This document shows, in pieces, positions 60,574 through 64,000 of a stretch of 64,000 bases of DNA. A program made the translations under genes and the position numbers. Within the stretch, counting starts at the first letter, position 1; the number at the start of each line of letters is the position of its first letter. The notes beneath the pieces are model-generated. The model searched no databases, had not been told where the DNA came from, and saw nothing but the letters and a program-made list of their open reading frames with translations. Source of the DNA: Niallia sp052318935 (GTDB taxonomy: Bacteria > Bacillota > Bacilli > Bacillales > Cytobacillaceae); assembly GCA_052318935.1 (NCBI GenBank), contig JBQRKO010000007.1. The stretch is one strand, 5' to 3'.

Positions 60574-62289
60574 ATGAATCTTCATGAAGAAAGCTTTTAT
60601 ACAAAACGTGGTGCAGAGCTTGTTGTTGATACGTTGATAGCACAAGGTGTCACCCATGTATTCGCTATACCGGGTGCAAAGATTGACGCAGTATTTGATG
60701 CACTGGAGGATAGAGGCCCAGAACTAATCTTATGCAGACATGAACAAAATGCAGCATTTATGGCTGCTGCATTTGGGAGACTGACTGGCAAACCTGGCGT
60801 ATGCCTTGTTACCTCAGGACCAGGAGCATCCAATCTTGCCACAGGATTATTAACCGCTAATTCAGAAGGAGATCCGGTAGTGGCAATTGCCGGAAATGTC
60901 ATTAGAGCAGATCGATTAAAGCGGACTCATCAATCATTAGACAACGCTGCATTATTTAAGTCTGTTACTAAATATAGTGTAGAAGTCCAAGATGTAAACA
61001 ATATACCCGAAGCATTGACCAATGCATTCCGAGCTGCTAAGTCTGGTCAATCTGGAGCAGCTTTTATTAGTTTTCCCCAAGATGTTATTACAGAAAAAAC
61101 GACGGCAAAGGCTGTCTCTGCCCTTCCATCTCCAAAGCTAGGGCCAGCACAGGAAGACATCATTACTTCAGCAATCTCAAAAATTCAAAATGCTCATCTG
61201 CCGGTTGCGATTGTAGGCATGAAAGGAGGCAGACCAGCAGCAGTTAAAGCCACCCGAAAACTGCTTCACAAGCTCGGCTTGCCGTTTGTTGAAACTTATC
61301 AAGGTGCAGGCACTCTTTCGCGAGAGCTTGAAGATCAATATTTTGGCCGTATCGGTTTATTTCATAATCAACCGGGTGATCTGCTGATTGAACAGGCAGA
61401 TGTTGTGCTTTCCATCGGTTATGACCCGATTGAGTATGATCCAAAATTTTGGAACGCAAACGGAAATCGAACGATTATTCACGTAGATGAAATACAGGCA
61501 GACATCGATCATTTTTATCAGCCAGAACTTGAACTAATAGGAGATATTGCATCGACAATTGAAAAGATGGAACATGATTGTTTCCATGTTAGCCTTGACA
61601 ACGAGCAAAATCATTTCCTTTCAGAGCTAAAACAGCTTCTTCATGACATGGAACAGGTACCGCAAACCGACAATAAAGACCGCTCGCATCCTCTTCAGGT
61701 TATTAGTGAATTAAGAAAGCTGATCGCCGATGATGTAACGGTAACTTGCGATATCGGTTCACACGGCATTTGGATGTCACGCCATTTCCGCTCTTATGAA
61801 CCGAACAAACTACTTATTAGCAATGGCATGCAAACGCTCGGTGTCGCTCTTCCATGGGCAATTGCAGCAGCTATCATTAACCCAAACGAAAAGGTCATCT
61901 CCGTATCTGGCGACGGCGGATTTCTTTTTTCTGCGATGGAACTGGAAACTGCTGTACGCATGAAGGCAAATATTGTTCATCTTGTTTGGAATGACAGCAC
62001 GTACGATATGGTAGCCTTCCAGCAAATGATGAAGTATAAACGAAAATCATGTGTTGAATTCGGACAGATTGACCTCGTTAAATACGCAGAAAGCTTTGGT
62101 GCAACAGGGCTTAGAGTCGATTCTCCTGATCAGCTTTCAGAAGTGTTGAAAAAAGGGTTGGAACAAGAAGGACCGGTTATAATCGACATCCCTATTGATT
62201 ACTCTGACAACAAAGATCTCGCAAGTCAAAAATGGCCAAAGCAATTTGAACAGAAATTAAGAGAGAAAACACTTTGGCATTCTAAATAA
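60574..62289 (+). CDS. alsS: acetolactate synthase, catabolic (AlsS)
   Basis: A 571-residue thiamine-diphosphate enzyme that condenses two pyruvates to acetolactate. HVFAIPGAKIDAVFDAL and LCRHEQNAAFMAAAFGRLTG hold the catalytic Glu region, and the ThDP/Mg motif is SGDGGFLFSAMELETAVRM followed by NIVHLVWND. There is no regulatory subunit gene or FAD-specific insertion pattern of IlvB, consistent with the catabolic enzyme. ATG 60574 follows AAGGAGTGAAGGGTC. It is followed by alsD. Confidence 0.95.
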   Translation: MNLHEESFYTKRGAELVVDTLIAQGVTHVFAIPGAKIDAVFDALEDRGPELILCRHEQNAAFMAAAFGRLTGKPGVCLVTSGPGASNLATGLLTANSEGDPVVAIAGNVIRADRLKRTHQSLDNAALFKSVTKYSVEVQDVNNIPEALTNAFRAAKSGQSGAAFISFPQDVITEKTTAKAVSALPSPKLGPAQEDIITSAISKIQNAHLPVAIVGMKGGRPAAVKATRKLLHKLGLPFVETYQGAGTLSRELEDQYFGRIGLFHNQPGDLLIEQADVVLSIGYDPIEYDPKFWNANGNRTIIHVDEIQADIDHFYQPELELIGDIASTIEKMEHDCFHVSLDNEQNHFLSELKQLLHDMEQVPQTDNKDRSHPLQVISELRKLIADDVTVTCDIGSHGIWMSRHFRSYEPNKLLISNGMQTLGVALPWAIAAAIINPNEKVISVSGDGGFLFSAMELETAVRMKANIVHLVWNDSTYDMVAFQQMMKYKRKSCVEFGQIDLVKYAESFGATGLRVDSPDQLSEVLKKGLEQEGPVIIDIPIDYSDNKDLASQKWPKQFEQKLREKTLWHSK

Positions 62290-62430
62290 GAAAAGCAATG
62301 GCGCCCTGCTCAGCCCTGAAGAATAATGTTTTCTAAGCTCAACAAGTATTTATTGCTTATAGAGACGTTATTTTCCACAGGGGCTTGGCGACGCCGGCAC
62401 TAGTACATCATGTACGTCGAAGCTAGACAC
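62287..62430. repeat. dispersed repeat, family C (copy between alsS and alsD)
   Basis: Begins AGAAAAGCAATGGCGCCCTG, contains CAGCCCTGAAGAATAATG and ACAGGGGCTTGGCGACGCC, and ends ACGTCGAAGCTAGACAC. It separates alsS from alsD in one operon. Confidence 0.75.
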
Positions 62431-62492
62431 TTGTCTAACTTCAAAAAGTTATACTCCCTTTAAATAAAGAATTGACAAAAGGAGTGATCATT

Positions 62493-63266
62493 TTGGGTAT
62501 GTTAAACCCTTTACAAACAGGAATTAACCAAGATCAACAAAAAAATAACCAAGAAGTATATCAAGTTTCCACTATGACTTCATTGTTGGAAGCTGTCTAT
62601 GACGGAGATTTTTCTTTAAGTGAAATACCAAAGCATGGGGACTTTGGCATTGGCACCTTTAATAAACTCGATGGAGAATTAATTGGCTTTGACGGCAGCT
62701 TTTATCGCCTTCGTTCAAACGGAACAGCCACTCCAGTAAAAGGAGAGGACAAATCACCGTTTTGCTCTCTCACTTTTTTCGAAGAAGATCTCGTCCATGA
62801 AATTAATCAGCAAATGACATTAGAAGAACTTGAGAAAGAAATAGATCGTATTTTGCCAAGTAAAAACCTATTCTACGCAATACGAATAGATGGTGTCTTC
62901 AAAAAAGTTCAGACAAGAACAGTGGAGCTTCAGGAAAAACCGTATGTACCAATGGTTGAAGCAGTAAAATCACAGCCGATTTTTGACTTCGAAGACATTA
63001 AAGGAACTATCGCAGGCTTCCGGACACCTCAATACGCACACGGAATAGCTGTTGCCGGCTATCACCTGCACTTTATTGATGACGGAAGAAAAGTTGGCGG
63101 ACATGTTTTTGATTATACAGTGGACCGAGTCACCATACGTATTTCTCAAAAGCTGAACATGAATCTACAGCTGCCTAACACAGAAGATTTTTTCATTGCT
63201 AATATTGATAACGCAGATCTTGCAAAGGAAATTGCAAATGCGGAGAGCAGTCCTACTCATAAATAA
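62493..63266 (+). CDS. alsD: acetolactate decarboxylase
   Basis: A 257-residue zinc enzyme making acetoin from acetolactate. TTG 62493 (MGMLNPLQTG) is the likely start, since AAAGGAG lies eight bases before it. QVSTMTSLLEAVYDGDFSLS and HGDFGIGTFNKLDGELIGFD match AlsD. Zinc-site histidines are in AGYHLHFIDDGRKVGGHVFD. Its position 200 bases after alsS across a repeat is longer than the B. subtilis spacing. Confidence 0.93.
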   Translation: MGMLNPLQTGINQDQQKNNQEVYQVSTMTSLLEAVYDGDFSLSEIPKHGDFGIGTFNKLDGELIGFDGSFYRLRSNGTATPVKGEDKSPFCSLTFFEEDLVHEINQQMTLEELEKEIDRILPSKNLFYAIRIDGVFKKVQTRTVELQEKPYVPMVEAVKSQPIFDFEDIKGTIAGFRTPQYAHGIAVAGYHLHFIDDGRKVGGHVFDYTVDRVTIRISQKLNMNLQLPNTEDFFIANIDNADLAKEIANAESSPTHK

Positions 63267-63270
63267 GAAA

Positions 63271-63317
63271 AAACAAGGCTAATCCCATGTAGATATGGAA
63301 GAGGCCTTGTTTTTTTA
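63271..63317 (+). terminator. intrinsic terminator after alsD
   Basis: AACAAGGC and GCCTTGTT pair with an inner CCCAT/ATGG pairing and seven T follow, seven bases past the alsD stop. Confidence 0.8.
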
Positions 63318-63460
63318 TGATTTTTGTTATTGATATTCATATTTATATTTATGAATTTTATGACAAAATGTGATGTTAATATAGTAGTTTATTTTCATAT
63401 TTCATCATCCATTCAGCAGTTCCTTTTCATTATTTTCTCAGAGTTTACTTGATTTTTTTT

Positions 63461-63488
63461 TTGAAATAGGATAATTTAAGACTATACT
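63461..63488 (+). promoter_or_regulatory. promoter of the T-box leader
   Basis: TTGAAA (63461-63466) and TATACT (63483-63488) are separated by 16 bases and precede the T-box leader. Confidence 0.6.
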
Positions 63489-63682
63489 TATCCATAATAT
63501 TTAAATAATTGCATTGATAAAGAGTAGTACTTATACACATGGTTTTTAGAGAGTTTGTGGCAGGTGAAAACAAACATCCATGAATAAGGAATGGACTTTT
63601 GAGCACTGAAGTGGAAATGCTTTTTTTGCAAACTATATTTCAGCGATTGCCTTTCGTTAACAAGGTGAAAGTGGCTTTTTAA

Positions 63683-63768
63683 GTGTGTGTTCAAAAAGGG
63701 AACAAATTAGAAGCAAGCGAACGAAGAGATTCGACGCTTATCATTTTGTGACTTTTGAACATCCTCTG
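63683..63768. repeat. dispersed palindromic repeat, family A, inside the T-box leader
   Basis: GTGTGTTCAAAAAGGGAACA at the left and CTTTTGAACATCCTC at the right match the ends of 5317-5471, with GAAGAGATTCGACGCTTATC shared inside. The middle portion is deleted, as in the copy at 44566-44647. Confidence 0.75.
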
Positions 63769-63791
63769 TAAGCAATTTAGGGTGGCACCGC

Positions 63792-63836
63792 GGACCATTC
63801 GTCCCTATGTAACAGTAGAGACGTGTGGTCCTTTTT
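63792..63836 (+). terminator. terminator of the T-box leader
   Basis: GGACCA and TGGTCC with inner CGTC/GACG pairing form the stem and TTTTT follows. It overlaps the last bases of the T-box sequence, so the antiterminator and terminator are mutually exclusive. Confidence 0.85.
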
Positions 63837-63843
63837 GCATTTA

Positions 63844-63872
63844 TAAGAAAAGCGTAGGCAGGAGCTAGACAA
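63844..63872. repeat. family C repeat fragment
   Basis: TAAGAAAAGCGTAGGCAGGA and GCTAGACAAC match the two ends of family C with the middle missing. Confidence 0.5.
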
Positions 63873-63914
63873 CCGTCAGACTTCAGAAGACTTATACTTT
63901 TTATCTTTTTAAAA

Positions 63915-64000
63915 AAGGCTGTTTTCTCAAAGTTTGTTGTTTTTTAAGTAAAAAAAGGGGAGAAAAAGTACTCATCAGACTGAATACACGTAGACTCCTA
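63915..64000. repeat. family B palindromic element (partial, cut by window end)
   Basis: AAGGCTGTTTTCTCAAAG matches the left end of 26002-26265 and CTGAATACACGTAGACTCC begins the core; the rest lies outside the window. Confidence 0.7.

Larger units (their letters stand above)
63495..63836 (+). ncRNA. T-box riboswitch, Trp (UGG) specifier, probably of trpS, interrupted by a family A element
   Basis: Stem I begins near AAAGAGTAGTA (63519-63529); AGAGAGTTTGTGG and GGTGAAAACAAAC follow, and the specifier loop reads GGAATGGACTTTTGAGC with UGG at 63592-63594. The conserved T-box sequence AGGGTGGCACCGCGG is at 63779-63793, followed by the terminator (63792-63836). Uncharged tRNA-Trp would pair with UGG and with the T-box bulge to antiterminate. 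A family A element (63683-63768) sits between stem III and the T-box. The regulated gene lies beyond the window; trpS is expected from synteny with B. subtilis. Confidence 0.85.

Noticed and set aside
63488..63694. 68-codon minus-strand frame near the window end
   Set aside because: It overlaps the T-box leader antisense and has no ribosome site or family resemblance.
26002..63999. CRISPR array
   Set aside because: The recurring palindromes are dispersed by kilobases and not arranged as short regular repeats with spacers.

Overview
The window is a low-GC, AT-rich chromosome segment of a spore-forming Bacillaceae species. It carries spore genes (spoVAC/AD/AE, spoVIF, yjcA, cotZ, cotO, a YjcZ-type peptide) and its central gene order matches the yjb-yjc region of Bacillus subtilis as I remember it. 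No rRNA, tRNA or CRISPR array was seen. The genus cannot be fixed from the sequence alone.

Region 1-20 kb is an accessory organosulfur-scavenging island: a LysR regulator (1148) divergent from a luciferase-like monooxygenase; then on the minus strand an M20 deacylase, a sulfonate-type ABC importer (lipoprotein, permease, ATPase), an iron-type alcohol dehydrogenase, a decayed TnpB element, an NtaA-type monooxygenase, an FMN reductase, an aminotransferase with an in-frame stop at codon 9, a second luciferase-like monooxygenase, a cysteine synthase, a cystine-type ABC importer (ATPase, permease, binding protein, permease) and an N-acetyltransferase. The content resembles a blend of the B. subtilis ytmI-ytnM, yxe and ssu loci: take up an S-compound, N-acetylate it, oxidise it with FMNH2, deacetylate it, rebuild cysteine.

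Region 20-25 kb holds an ArsR/AHSA1 pair, an APC-family permease, and the class III ribonucleotide reductase nrdD-nrdG preceded by two NrdR-like boxes.

Region 25-59 kb is the conserved backbone in reverse orientation: yjcH, yjcG-yjcF, a DUF421 protein, the helicase yjcD, spoVIF, a YjcZ-type peptide, a spoVA2mob-like operon (YhcN/YlaJ lipoprotein, spoVAC, spoVAD, spoVAEb, DUF421 protein), yjcA, cotZ, cotO, fabI with a FapR operator, yjbQ, prpE, yjbO, nadK, yjbM, yjbL, yjbK, cwlQ, yjbI, spxH, pepF, coiA, a cardiolipin synthase, mecA, spxA, yjbC and a putative glycoside hydrolase. The tenA-thi block that lies between yjbQ and fabI in B. subtilis is absent.

Region 59-64 kb has alsR divergent from alsS-alsD (acetoin branch), then a T-box leader with a UGG (Trp) specifier, probably belonging to a trpS just beyond the window.

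Several families of dispersed palindromic elements (called A to F here) fill most intergenic gaps. They sit inside operons, inside the T-box and inside each other. Two nested cases show target-site duplications, so at least families B and E behave as small mobile elements.
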